Source: Bradyrhizobium manausense (lineage in GTDB: Bacteria > Pseudomonadota > Alphaproteobacteria > Rhizobiales > Xanthobacteraceae). Taken from it: DNA of 45,123 nucleotides. The stretch's first letter is position 1. Every line of letters starts with the position of its first letter. Below the pieces are notes generated by a model, which made no database searches, was not told the DNA's origin, and was given only the letters and a program-made list of their open reading frames with translations. The position numbers and the translations under genes are program-made. This document shows positions 8,603-15,964 of the stretch, one piece after another. Location: contig NZ_LJYG01000051.1 of assembly GCF_001440035.1 (NCBI RefSeq), positions 5,239-50,361 of the forward strand, written 5' to 3'.

Positions 8603-10681
8603 TTGATCGCGCCCGGCACCAGCGAGAGTGCAGAGCGGCCGCCCGGCCCGATCGGGCGGCTGCGCGCGCGCCTCGTCGGCGTGCTGCGGGCAGTGCCGAT
8701 CCGCTGGCGCATCCTGTCGATCGCGGCGCTGAACTCCGCCGTGGTGATCGTGCTGGTGGCGATGATCTGGAACGGCGCGCAGGTGCTGAGCTCGGCCTGG
8801 GACGACGTGCGGCAGGTGCGGGAATCCGACCGGATCCTGGCCCTGCTCGAGAGCGAGACCGGGCGGCTGCAGAACCTGATCCATCGCTACATCAACCAGC
8901 CGAGCCCCGACCTGTTCGCCGAGATCCTGCTGCTGCGCGAGGCCGTGCAGGGCACGCTGACCGACCGCGCCGCCAAGGACCCGATGCTGTCAGGCTCGGT
9001 CGAGGAGCTGGAGCGCACCACCGACCGCTTCCTCAACGGCTTCGGCGAGCTGCGCAGCGTGCAGGCGACCATCGCCAGGACCTATGAGGAAAAGGTGCAG
9101 GGCCCCGCCAAGGACATGGCGGGCCTGTACTCCATCATCGAGGGCGCCACCGGCCATCGCGACGCGCTGATCTGGCCCTCGCTCGGCAAGTCGCGCGAGG
9201 CCTTCACCGCGATGCTGGTCGCGGCCAATTCCTACTATCTGTCGCAGTCGGTCGCGGCCGCCGACGACGCGCGCCGCCACACCGAGACGATCGAGAAGAC
9301 GATTCCCGTCATGATCGATCTCGCCGAGAATGATTTGCAGAAGATGGCGCTGCAAAAGCTCGCGACCCGCACCATCGCGCTGCGCGAGGGCTTTGCAAAA
9401 CTCTCGGAGCAATTGACCAACCGCAACGAGCTCTTGCGCAACACCATCGACGCCAGCCAGGCCGAGGCGATCGGCGCCATCGATAATCTCTCGACCAAGA
9501 TGCGCCAGCGCGAGCAGAAGGCGCAGGAGACGTTCGACCGCACGCTGGCGGACATTTCACGTCGCGTGCTCTCCATCGCGGTGATCTTCCTCGGCATCAT
9601 CCTCTCCGCCGGCGTGCTGATCGCGCTGTCGATCCGGCTGCCGCTGCAGCAGATCATGACCGCGATGCGCGCGATCACGCTCGGCGATCTCGGCCGCGAG
9701 GTGCAGGGCACCAGGGCCCGCGACGAGGTCGGCGCCATGGCGCGCGCGGTGGAAGTGTTCCGCGAGAACGCGATCGCCAAGCGCCAGACCGAGGACGAGC
9801 TGCGCGCGTCCAAGGAAAAGGCCGAAAGCGCGCTGCTCGAGCTCAACGCCGCGCAGCAGAACTTGATCGACGCCGAACGGCTCGCAGCCCTCGGCGGCCT
9901 CGTCGCCGGCGTCGCGCACGAGGTCAACAACCCGATCGGCATCAGCCTGACGGTGGCCTCGAGCTTTGCGAGGCGCACCGAGATTTTCGAGGCCCAGCTG
10001 AAGGGCGACGGCGGCCTGCGCCGCTCGCAGCTGGAGGAATTCGTGCAGTCCTCGCGCGATGCATCCCAGCAGCTGGTCGCCAACCTCGCCCGCGCCGGCG
10101 AGCTGATCCAGTCGTTCAAGCAGGTCGCGGTCGACCGCTCCCATGCCGAGCGGCGGCAGTTCTCGCTCAGCGAAGCCACCGACCAGATCATCGCGAGCCT
10201 GCGGCCCGTGCTGAAGCGCTCGCCGATCACGCTGCAGGTCGACGTGCCCGAGGGGCTCTTGCTCGACGGCTATCCAGGCTCCTATGGCCAGATCCTGACC
10301 AACCTGTTCCTCAACGCCGCCAACCACGCCTTTGCCGACGCCCGCGCCGGCACCATCGCGATCTCGGCCCGGCCGCGCGGCACCGAGGATATCGAGATCA
10401 TCTTCGCCGATGACGGGGCCGGCATGACCCCGGACGTGCAGCGCCAGGCCTTTGACCCATTCTTTACCACAAGGCGCAACGAAGGTGGCACGGGCCTGGG
10501 CTTGCATATCGTCTATAACCTTGTCACCCAGCAGCTCGGCGGGCGGATGATGCTGGAATCCAAGCTGGGACAAGGCACTACTTTTCGGATTATCATGCCG
10601 CGCATCGCCAAGGGCGGGGCGCAAAGCACAGAAAGTGACGGGACTTCTCAATGGCCGAACAGGACGATGTCCTCCACCTGA
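8603..10681 (+). CDS. Membrane sensor histidine kinase with long periplasmic domain and HAMP
   Basis: Inner-membrane histidine kinase of 692 residues starting at TTG 8603, with AAGGTGGAG ending nine bases upstream. Helix 1 (about 37-57) and helix 2 (about 322-345) bracket a largely helical periplasmic domain of roughly 260 residues. Then come HAMP (about 346-398), a coiled coil, the dimerisation box with phospho-accepting His439 (GVAHEVNNPIG), the N box (Asn567/Asn571), G1 (DDGAGM) and G2 (GGTGLGLHI). The architecture matches kinases that sense small molecules directly or through a binding protein. The gene is six bases after the DctP-like gene and its 3' end overlaps the next gene by 31 bases, so the whole set is one transcription unit. 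The signal is unknown. Confidence 0.94.
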   Translation: MIAPGTSESAERPPGPIGRLRARLVGVLRAVPIRWRILSIAALNSAVVIVLVAMIWNGAQVLSSAWDDVRQVRESDRILALLESETGRLQNLIHRYINQPSPDLFAEILLLREAVQGTLTDRAAKDPMLSGSVEELERTTDRFLNGFGELRSVQATIARTYEEKVQGPAKDMAGLYSIIEGATGHRDALIWPSLGKSREAFTAMLVAANSYYLSQSVAAADDARRHTETIEKTIPVMIDLAENDLQKMALQKLATRTIALREGFAKLSEQLTNRNELLRNTIDASQAEAIGAIDNLSTKMRQREQKAQETFDRTLADISRRVLSIAVIFLGIILSAGVLIALSIRLPLQQIMTAMRAITLGDLGREVQGTRARDEVGAMARAVEVFRENAIAKRQTEDELRASKEKAESALLELNAAQQNLIDAERLAALGGLVAGVAHEVNNPIGISLTVASSFARRTEIFEAQLKGDGGLRRSQLEEFVQSSRDASQQLVANLARAGELIQSFKQVAVDRSHAERRQFSLSEATDQIIASLRPVLKRSPITLQVDVPEGLLLDGYPGSYGQILTNLFLNAANHAFADARAGTIAISARPRGTEDIEIIFADDGAGMTPDVQRQAFDPFFTTRRNEGGTGLGLHIVYNLVTQQLGGRMMLESKLGQGTTFRIIMPRIAKGGAQSTESDGTSQWPNRTMSST

Positions 10682-12396
10682 TCGACGATACCGGTACCGC
10701 GTCGGAGGACACGGACGTCCGGAAATGGAAGATCGCCGTCATCGACGACGATCCGGCCGTGCATGACGGCACCCGTTTTGCGCTCTCGGATTACAGCCTG
10801 AACGGCCAGGGACTGGAGATCCTCTCCGCCCATTCCGCGGCGGAAGGCCGCAAGCTGATGGCCGCGCACAGCGACATCGCCGCGGTGCTGCTCGACGTCA
10901 TCATGGAGACCGACGTCGCCGGCCTCGAGCTGGTCGAATACATTCGCAACGTGCTCAAGAACGAGACCGTGCGCATCATCCTGCGCACCGGACAGCCGGG
11001 CCAGGCGCCGGAGCGGCGCGTGATCGTGCAGTACGACATCAACGACTACAAGGCCAAGACCGAGCTCACCGCCGACAAGCTGTTCACCTCGCTGACCGCG
11101 GCGCTACGCTCCTACCAGCAGCTCGAGCGCATGGTGCAGACGCGGCGCGGTCTCGAGATCATCATCGATGCGGCCTCGACCCTGTACGACTTCAAGTCGA
11201 TGCAGCGGCTCGCCGAGGGCGTGCTGACCCAGCTCGCCTCGCTGCTCAATGTCGACTGCGCCGGCATATTGGTGCTGCGCGACAATGGCGGCGTCGATGC
11301 CGAACTCTCGGTGCTGGCCGGCAGCGGCTGCTACAGCCGCTTCATCGGCACGACCTCGTCGAAGGCGCTCGATCCTGATTTGCGCCAGCTGGTGGAGGAC
11401 GCGTTCCAGCGCCGCAAGAACGAATTCGCCGACCATCGCAGCGTGATCTATTTGCGCACCGGAAGCGGCCGCGAGGTCGTGGTGCTGCTGCAGTCCGAGC
11501 GCGATCTGTCCGAGACCGACCGCTCGCTGGTCGAGATCTTCTCGAGCCGGCTCTCGATCGCGTTCGACAACGTCATCCTCTATCAGCAGCTCCAGGACGC
11601 CAACACCCAGCTGGAGGACCGCGTCGCCCAGCGCACCCGCGCCTTGATGCAGGCCAACCGCCGGCTGTCGGCCCAATGGCTGCGGCTGCAGCGCGCCAAC
11701 GGCTTCAAGAACGAGATCCTGGGCACCGTCGCGCACGATCTAAAGAACCCGCTCGGCGTCATCCTCGGCCGCACCGAGATGCTGAAGGAGCTGATCTCGA
11801 CCGGCGCCTCGGCATCAGGCGTGGTCTCCCAGGTCGACCATATCAGAGACGCCACCAAGCGCCTGACCACGATGGTCGACCATCTGATCTCGGATGCGAT
11901 GGCCGATGCCTTCGACATCACCATCCGCCGCGAGCCGGTCGACGTCGCCGCGCTGGTGAAGGAGGTCGCCGAGGCCAACCAGCCCCTCGCCGTCAACAAG
12001 CAACAGTCGATCAGCGTCAGCGCGCCCACCAACATCGTCACCATGTGCGACACCGACCGCATCCGCGAGGCGATCGACAATCTGATCAGCAACGCCATCA
12101 AATACTCGCCGTTTGCGGGCAAGATCACCGTCGCGGTCAGCCACGAGGGCAACGACACCATCATTCGCGTCAGCGACGAGGGCGCAGGCCTGTCGCCGGA
12201 AGACCTCGGCCGCCTGTTCGGCCGGTTCCAGCGGCTCTCCGCAAAACCGACGGCGGGTGAGAGCTCGACGGGGCTTGGGTTGTCCATCGTCAAGCGTATT
12301 ATCGACATGCATGGCGGCGAGGTAACCGCCGACAGCGACGGCCCGGGCAAGGGCTCGACCTTCACCATCACCCTACCCGCGACCGAGATGCCGTGA
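10651..12396 (+). CDS. Soluble hybrid: receiver - DUF3369 - histidine kinase
   Basis: Cytoplasmic protein of 581 residues with no membrane helix. An N-terminal receiver (about 26-150) has Asp82 as phospho-acceptor (LLDVIMETD) and the conserved Lys134 (DYKAK). A GAF-like DUF3369 domain follows (about 160-310; RRGLEIIIDAAS), then a short coiled coil, the His box with His362 (GTVAHDLKNPLG), N box (DNLISNAIKYSP) and G boxes (DEGAGLS, STGLGLSIV). It starts inside the end of the preceding kinase gene. The layout suggests the receiver takes phosphate from the membrane kinase and controls the output kinase, which in turn acts on the OmpR-type regulator 12 bases downstream. That order is inference. 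Confidence 0.94.
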   Translation: MAEQDDVLHLIDDTGTASEDTDVRKWKIAVIDDDPAVHDGTRFALSDYSLNGQGLEILSAHSAAEGRKLMAAHSDIAAVLLDVIMETDVAGLELVEYIRNVLKNETVRIILRTGQPGQAPERRVIVQYDINDYKAKTELTADKLFTSLTAALRSYQQLERMVQTRRGLEIIIDAASTLYDFKSMQRLAEGVLTQLASLLNVDCAGILVLRDNGGVDAELSVLAGSGCYSRFIGTTSSKALDPDLRQLVEDAFQRRKNEFADHRSVIYLRTGSGREVVVLLQSERDLSETDRSLVEIFSSRLSIAFDNVILYQQLQDANTQLEDRVAQRTRALMQANRRLSAQWLRLQRANGFKNEILGTVAHDLKNPLGVILGRTEMLKELISTGASASGVVSQVDHIRDATKRLTTMVDHLISDAMADAFDITIRREPVDVAALVKEVAEANQPLAVNKQQSISVSAPTNIVTMCDTDRIREAIDNLISNAIKYSPFAGKITVAVSHEGNDTIIRVSDEGAGLSPEDLGRLFGRFQRLSAKPTAGESSTGLGLSIVKRIIDMHGGEVTADSDGPGKGSTFTITLPATEMP

Positions 12397-12408
12397 TTCG
12401 AGCGTGAC

Positions 12409-13146
12409 ATGACACAAAGCCCGCACATCATGATCGTCGACGACGAGGCCCCGGCCCGCGAGATGGTCGGCGATTACCTCAAGATGCACGGCTTCACGGT
12501 GACGCTGTGCGACGGCGGCAAGAGCTTGCGCGCCGCGATCGACGGCAGCATGCCCGACCTCGTCGTGCTCGACCTCAACATGCCCGAGGAGGACGGCCTC
12601 TCGATCATTCGCGACCTCAAGAGCCGCAGCAACGTGCCCGTCATCATGCTCACGGCGACCGCGAGCCCGATCGACCGCGTCGTCGGCCTCGAGCTCGGCG
12701 CCGACGATTACGTGGCAAAGCCCTGCGAGCTGCGCGAGCTGATGGCGCGGATCCGCTCGGTGCTGCGGCGGAGCACGCCGGCGAAGTCAGCCGGCAGCGA
12801 TGCGGCGCCGGCGAAATCCGACAAGGATCAGCTGGTACGCTTTGGGACAAAATGGCTCGACCTCGAAGCCCAGGCGCTGCGGGACGACGAGGGCAATGAG
12901 CATCCGCTGACCGCGTCCGAGTTCGGGCTTTTGAAAGTGTTCGCGGCCAATCCGAAGCGCGTGCTGTCGCGCGAGCGGCTGCTGGAGCTTGCCAACGCGC
13001 GCGATGCCGAAGCCTTCGACCGCGCCGTGGACCTGCGCATCATGCGCATCCGCCGCAAGATCGAGCCCGACCCGACCAAGCCCGCCGTGATCCGCACCAT
13101 CCGCGGCGGCGGCTATTTGTTCTCGCCGCAGGGCGAGAAGGCCTAG
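12409..13146 (+). CDS. OmpR/PhoB-family DNA-binding response regulator
   Basis: Transcription regulator of 245 residues. The receiver (about 5-120) has the acidic pair Asp11/Asp12, phospho-acceptor Asp55 (VVLDLNMPE), Thr83 and Lys104 (YVAKP). A linker of about 25 residues rich in Ala, Lys and Ser leads to a winged-helix domain (about 148-240) with LTASEFGLLKVF, SRERLLEL and the wing IRTIRGGGYLF. The ATG at 12409 follows the hybrid kinase by 12 bases. It is the likely output of the three-protein relay. Its targets may include the divergent promoters at 7403-7600, which is testable. Confidence 0.95.
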   Translation: MTQSPHIMIVDDEAPAREMVGDYLKMHGFTVTLCDGGKSLRAAIDGSMPDLVVLDLNMPEEDGLSIIRDLKSRSNVPVIMLTATASPIDRVVGLELGADDYVAKPCELRELMARIRSVLRRSTPAKSAGSDAAPAKSDKDQLVRFGTKWLDLEAQALRDDEGNEHPLTASEFGLLKVFAANPKRVLSRERLLELANARDAEAFDRAVDLRIMRIRRKIEPDPTKPAVIRTIRGGGYLFSPQGEKA

Positions 13147-13149
13147 GCT

Positions 13150-13247
13150 GTAGGGTGGGCAAAGGCGCAACGCGCCGTGCCCACCATCTCTCTCGAATCT
13201 CGGAATGAACGTGGGTACGGCGCGAAGGGCGCCTTTGCCCAACCTAC
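13150..13247. repeat. MITE-like palindromic element, GTAGGGTGGGCAAAGG family
   Basis: 98 bases with 19-base terminal inverted repeats differing at one position (GTAGGGTGGGCAAAGGCGC against its complement at 13229-13247). The interior is unrelated to coding sequence. It starts three bases after the stop codon of the response regulator gene, so it can act as a 3' stem-loop for that operon. The ends resemble those of the element at 18877-19013. Confidence 0.85.
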
Positions 13248-13397
13248 GGCACTGTGTTTGGAGCCGGACCTGCGTCGTGTCGACGGCAGTGGGTGCGGCG
13301 CGACGAAACGCAAGCCCCGGAAATTCGTTCCTCCCAGTCCAATTCCGCAGCGCCGTATTTTCCAAGCCTTGAAATTCCACACTTTTTTGGTCCTGAT

Positions 13398-13424
13398 GTT
13401 TCGTCGCGATTTGAACGACGAAAC
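13398..13424. promoter_or_regulatory. Perfect 9-base inverted repeat upstream of the ECF sigma gene
   Basis: GTTTCGTCG, a nine-base spacer, then CGACGAAAC. The symmetric layout about 120 bases before the sigma factor start suits a dimeric repressor or activator site. A second dyad CACGAAA-N12-TTTCGTG follows at 13437-13462. No bound protein can be named. Confidence 0.45.
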
Positions 13425-13544
13425 AATTTGGCGGCGCACGAAACCATTTTTCCCTTTTCGTGCAGACGTCCCGAAACGATGGCTGATTAACACTTTGGCT
13501 CAAGGAAACGCCGCTCGGTTGCGGCGCACCGGGGAGCCAAGTCA

Positions 13545-14156
13545 ATGCCGAACGTCATCGCCATCAACGCCCAAGCCAGCCAGAGCATCATCGCTGCCCA
13601 GGCGACCTCGGACGACATGCTTCTCGAAAGCATTGCCGACGGCAACCGGACGTCCATGCACATCCTCTATTGCCGTCACAACGTGCGCGTGTACCGCTTC
13701 ATCCTGCGCATGGTGCGTGACGCGACCACGGCCGAAGATCTGGTCAGCCAGGTGTTCCTGGACGTGTGGCGGACCGCCGGCCAATTCCAGGGCCGCTCGC
13801 AGGTCTCGACCTGGCTGCTCTCGATCGCCCGCTTCAAGGCGCTGACCGCGATGCGCCAGCGCCGCTTCGAGGACATCGACCAGGAGGACGTGCGCCAGAT
13901 CCCCGACGATTGCGACACGCCCGAGACCTCGCTCGACCGCAGCGACACCAGCGCCATCCTGCGCGCCTGCGTCCAGAAGCTGTCGCCGGCGCATCGCGAG
14001 ATCATCAACCTCGTCTACTACCATGAGAAGTCGGTGGAGGAGGTCGGTCAGATCATCGGCATCCCCCAGAGCACGGTGAAGACGCGGATGTTCTACGCCC
14101 GCAAGCAACTGGCCGATTTGCTTAAGACTTGCGGCGTCGACCGTTTCGCGGCCTAA
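13545..14156 (+). CDS. ECF-family RNA polymerase sigma factor, no adjacent anti-sigma factor
   Basis: Sigma factor of 203 residues. Region 2 (about 35-105) has the helix with HNVRVYRFILRMVRD, then AEDLVSQVFLDVWR and the DNA-melting segment STWLLSIARFKALTAMR; region 4 (about 138-190) has LSPAHREIINLVYYHEKSVEEVGQIIG and the recognition helix STVKTRMFYARKQL (quoted in parts). The spacing fits an ECF sigma factor with regions 2 and 4 only. No anti-sigma gene or zinc-binding partner lies on either side: upstream is a response regulator, downstream a terminator and then a CcdA-like gene. Control may therefore act at transcription or through a distant partner. Target promoters are unknown. Confidence 0.94.
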   Translation: MPNVIAINAQASQSIIAAQATSDDMLLESIADGNRTSMHILYCRHNVRVYRFILRMVRDATTAEDLVSQVFLDVWRTAGQFQGRSQVSTWLLSIARFKALTAMRQRRFEDIDQEDVRQIPDDCDTPETSLDRSDTSAILRACVQKLSPAHREIINLVYYHEKSVEEVGQIIGIPQSTVKTRMFYARKQLADLLKTCGVDRFAA

Positions 14157-14469
14157 GCCAAGCGATTTCAATGGGATAGGGGCGGATTTGCGGCCCCGTC
14201 CCAGGACACGAAAGCGTTACCGCCGACGAAGCAAATGAAACAAAGCACAACATCAGGCGGAAAAACTTCGTCCCTATAAAGCTCCCATACGGTTTCGTTA
14301 AACCCTCCCAAGACCGAAAACGACCTAAAACGACCCGGACGGGATGCCCCCCTCCGGGTCGTTTTATATTTGGGGTGGGGAGGGCCGCCCCGTCACGACC
14401 GCGTGACGGCGCGTAACGACCGGCATCTGCATCGCGAACTGCTCTCGTGACCTCCTTCACGAGTGCCCC
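14157..14469. other. 313-base stretch between the ECF sigma gene and the CcdA-like gene
   Basis: No credible gene. It contains a strong intrinsic terminator at 14327-14365. The part before it is comparatively A-rich; the part after it (14366-14469) is G+C-rich and should hold the promoter of the CcdA-thioredoxin pair, though no clear promoter could be picked. Confidence 0.5.
14327..14365 (+). terminator. Strong rho-independent terminator after the ECF sigma gene
   Basis: AAAACGACCCGGA at 14327-14339 pairs perfectly with TCCGGGTCGTTTT at 14353-14365. The loop CGGGATGCCCCCC can itself extend the stem (GGG/CCC). The run of T at the 3' side and A at the 5' side means it could work in both directions. 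It separates the sigma gene from the CcdA-like gene. Confidence 0.9.
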
Positions 14470-15168
14470 ATGCTTGAGATTCTGTTCGCTGTCCTCGCCG
14501 GCATCCTCACCATCGCCGCTCCCTGCACGCTGCCGATGCTGCCGATCCTGCTTGGCGCCTCGATCGGGCATTCCTCCCGGGCGCGGCCTGCGATGATCGC
14601 GCTTGGCTTCGTCGTCTCGTTCTCCGCGGTCGCGCTGCTGCTCGGTGCGCTGACAAGACTGTTCGATTTCGATCCGAATCTGCTGCGCGAGGCGGCGGCG
14701 ATCCTGCTGCTCGGCTTTGGCCTCTTGATGCTGTGGCCGGCGCCGTTCGAATTTCTGTCGATCCGGCTCAATGGCTGGCTCAATCTCGGCGCCGCCGGCG
14801 GCGCGCCGCGCGAGGGCGCGCTTGGCGGGCTCCTGCTCGGCACCACGCTCGGGCTGGTCTGGACGCCCTGCGCCGGCCCGGTGCTCGGCTCGATCCTGAC
14901 GCTGGTTGCGACGTCAAGGAATCTGGCCTGGGCCGGGACGCTGCTGGTTGCCTATGCGATCGGCGCTGCGATCCCGATGCTGGCGATCGCCTATGGCGGA
15001 CAGGCCGCGACCACGCGCGTGCGCAGCCTGTCGCGCATCTCGCCGCTGATGCAGCAGGGCTTTGGCGTGGTCGTGATCGCCTTCGCGCTCGCCGCCTACT
15101 TCCAATACGACACGCTGATCGTGGCGTGGCTCACCTCGATCTATCCCACCGGCCAGATCGGCCTGTGA
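14470..15168 (+). CDS. CcdA/DsbD-like inner-membrane thiol-disulfide transporter
   Basis: Polytopic membrane protein of 232 residues, the size of CcdA or SoxV. The two redox cysteines are Cys19 (AAPCTLP) and Cys134 (WTPCAGP), each in a helix near the start of a three-helix half, as in the family. Six membrane helices are visible. Such proteins carry reducing power from cytoplasmic thioredoxin to periplasmic acceptors. The next gene, 24 bases downstream, encodes an exported thioredoxin, its probable acceptor; together they correspond to the two halves of DipZ. A role in cytochrome c maturation, or in keeping SoxYZ reduced, is possible. The start ATG at 14470 lacks a strong ribosome site. Confidence 0.9.
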   Translation: MLEILFAVLAGILTIAAPCTLPMLPILLGASIGHSSRARPAMIALGFVVSFSAVALLLGALTRLFDFDPNLLREAAAILLLGFGLLMLWPAPFEFLSIRLNGWLNLGAAGGAPREGALGGLLLGTTLGLVWTPCAGPVLGSILTLVATSRNLAWAGTLLVAYAIGAAIPMLAIAYGGQAATTRVRSLSRISPLMQQGFGVVVIAFALAAYFQYDTLIVAWLTSIYPTGQIGL

Positions 15169-15192
15169 TCCCTCACCTCTCAAACGGAGAAC

Positions 15193-15765
15193 ATGACCAT
15201 GACTTTCAAGCTGCTCGCCGTCTCCGCCGCCCTGATCGGCTTCACCGTGACCGGCGCCGTCATCCCCGGCATTTGCGACGAGGCCATACAAGCGGCGCCG
15301 GTCAAGGTCGCGGCCGCAAGCCAGGCGGTGAGCGCGCCCGATTTCACCGGCATCAGCAACTGGTTCAACTCCAAGCCGCTTCATGTCGCCGATCTTCGCG
15401 GCAAGGTCGTTCTGGTCGACTTCTGGACCTATGGCTGCGTCAACTGCGTCAACACGCTGCCACACGTCACCGAGCTCTATGCCAAGTACAAGGACCAGGG
15501 TCTCGTCGTGGTCGGCGTGCATACGCCGGAATTCCCGTTCGAGCGCTCGGCATCCAACCTGCAGGCGGCGCTGAAGCGTCACGGCATCACCTACCCGGTG
15601 GCGCAGGACAATGACTCCAAGACCTGGAACGCCTACAGCAACCAATATTGGCCGGCGCAATACATCATCGACCAGAGCGGCAAGATCGTGTTCCAGCATG
15701 AAGGCGAAGGCCGCTACGACGAGATCGACCGCACGGTCGCCAAGCTGCTGAACGCTAGCAGCTAG
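15193..15765 (+). CDS. Exported thioredoxin-fold protein (TlpA/DipZ C-domain type)
   Basis: Periplasmic or membrane-anchored thioredoxin-like protein of 190 residues. The N-terminal helix (about 3-25) is a signal or anchor. The thioredoxin domain starts near residue 50, with the active site WTYGCVNCVNTLP, cysteines 82 and 85, and a cis-proline region near QYIIDQSG. The WTYxCxNC pattern is typical of DipZ-type domains rather than of plain thioredoxin. CGGAGA precedes the ATG at 15193; a second in-frame ATG is at 15199. It is paired with the CcdA-like gene 24 bases upstream and probably receives electrons from it. Its substrate is not known. Confidence 0.92.
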   Translation: MTMTFKLLAVSAALIGFTVTGAVIPGICDEAIQAAPVKVAAASQAVSAPDFTGISNWFNSKPLHVADLRGKVVLVDFWTYGCVNCVNTLPHVTELYAKYKDQGLVVVGVHTPEFPFERSASNLQAALKRHGITYPVAQDNDSKTWNAYSNQYWPAQYIIDQSGKIVFQHEGEGRYDEIDRTVAKLLNASS

Positions 15766-15780
15766 GCCGATCTGCGGCGG

Positions 15781-15811
15781 CTGAAGCGCGATGAAGATCA
15801 TCGCGCTTCAG
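15781..15811 (+). terminator. Perfect 14-base hairpin downstream of the thioredoxin gene
   Basis: CTGAAGCGCGATGA, loop AGA, then the exact complement, followed by GTTGTTGTTT. The position 16 bases after the stop codon and the T-rich tail suit an intrinsic terminator, although the T tract is interrupted by G. Confidence 0.7.
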
Positions 15812-15823
15812 GTTGTTGTTTGA

Positions 15824-15895
15824 GCATGATCTCCGCGCAAACGTGTTCCGCTGATGTCACGAGGGAAAACCGCGTCGCACTTTTCCGGATCATGC
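15824..15895. repeat. Dispersed GCATGATC...GATCATGC palindrome, copy 1
   Basis: 72 bases bounded by GCATGATC and GATCATGC, with the usual interior (GAAAACCGCGTCGCACTTTTCC). Related copies are at 17723-17766, 24442-24486 and, degraded, 31286-31353. It lies between the thioredoxin gene and the next membrane protein gene. Confidence 0.8.
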
Positions 15896-15964
15896 TGTTG
15901 CGTTGCTGCTTGACTCCACGGACCCGTCCGTGGAGTTTCGCGCGCGACGCAATCAGCCGCCGCA

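Larger units (their letters stand above)
13147..13544. other. 398-base stretch between the response regulator and the ECF sigma factor genes
   Basis: No credible gene. The first part (13150-13247) is a palindromic MITE-like repeat. The rest is less G+C-rich and holds the ECF sigma gene's leader, including a perfect inverted repeat GTTTCGTCG / CGACGAAAC (13398-13406 and 13416-13424) and a second one CACGAAA / TTTCGTG (13437-13443 and 13456-13462). Minus-strand GGAAC-N16-CGTT (13331-13307) matches an EcfG-type promoter but points away from the sigma gene. Confidence 0.55.

Noticed and set aside
7628..8884. 418-codon open frame on the minus strand opposite the DctP-like gene
   Set aside because: Antisense shadow; composition is Arg/His/Asp-rich without any motif, while the plus strand encodes a clear DctP protein and kinase start.
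13307..13331. EcfG-type promoter GGAAC-N16-CGTT on the minus strand
   Set aside because: The match is good, but it points away from the sigma gene into the 3' end of the response regulator gene, and no gene or conserved RNA is visible downstream. It may be chance or drive an antisense RNA.
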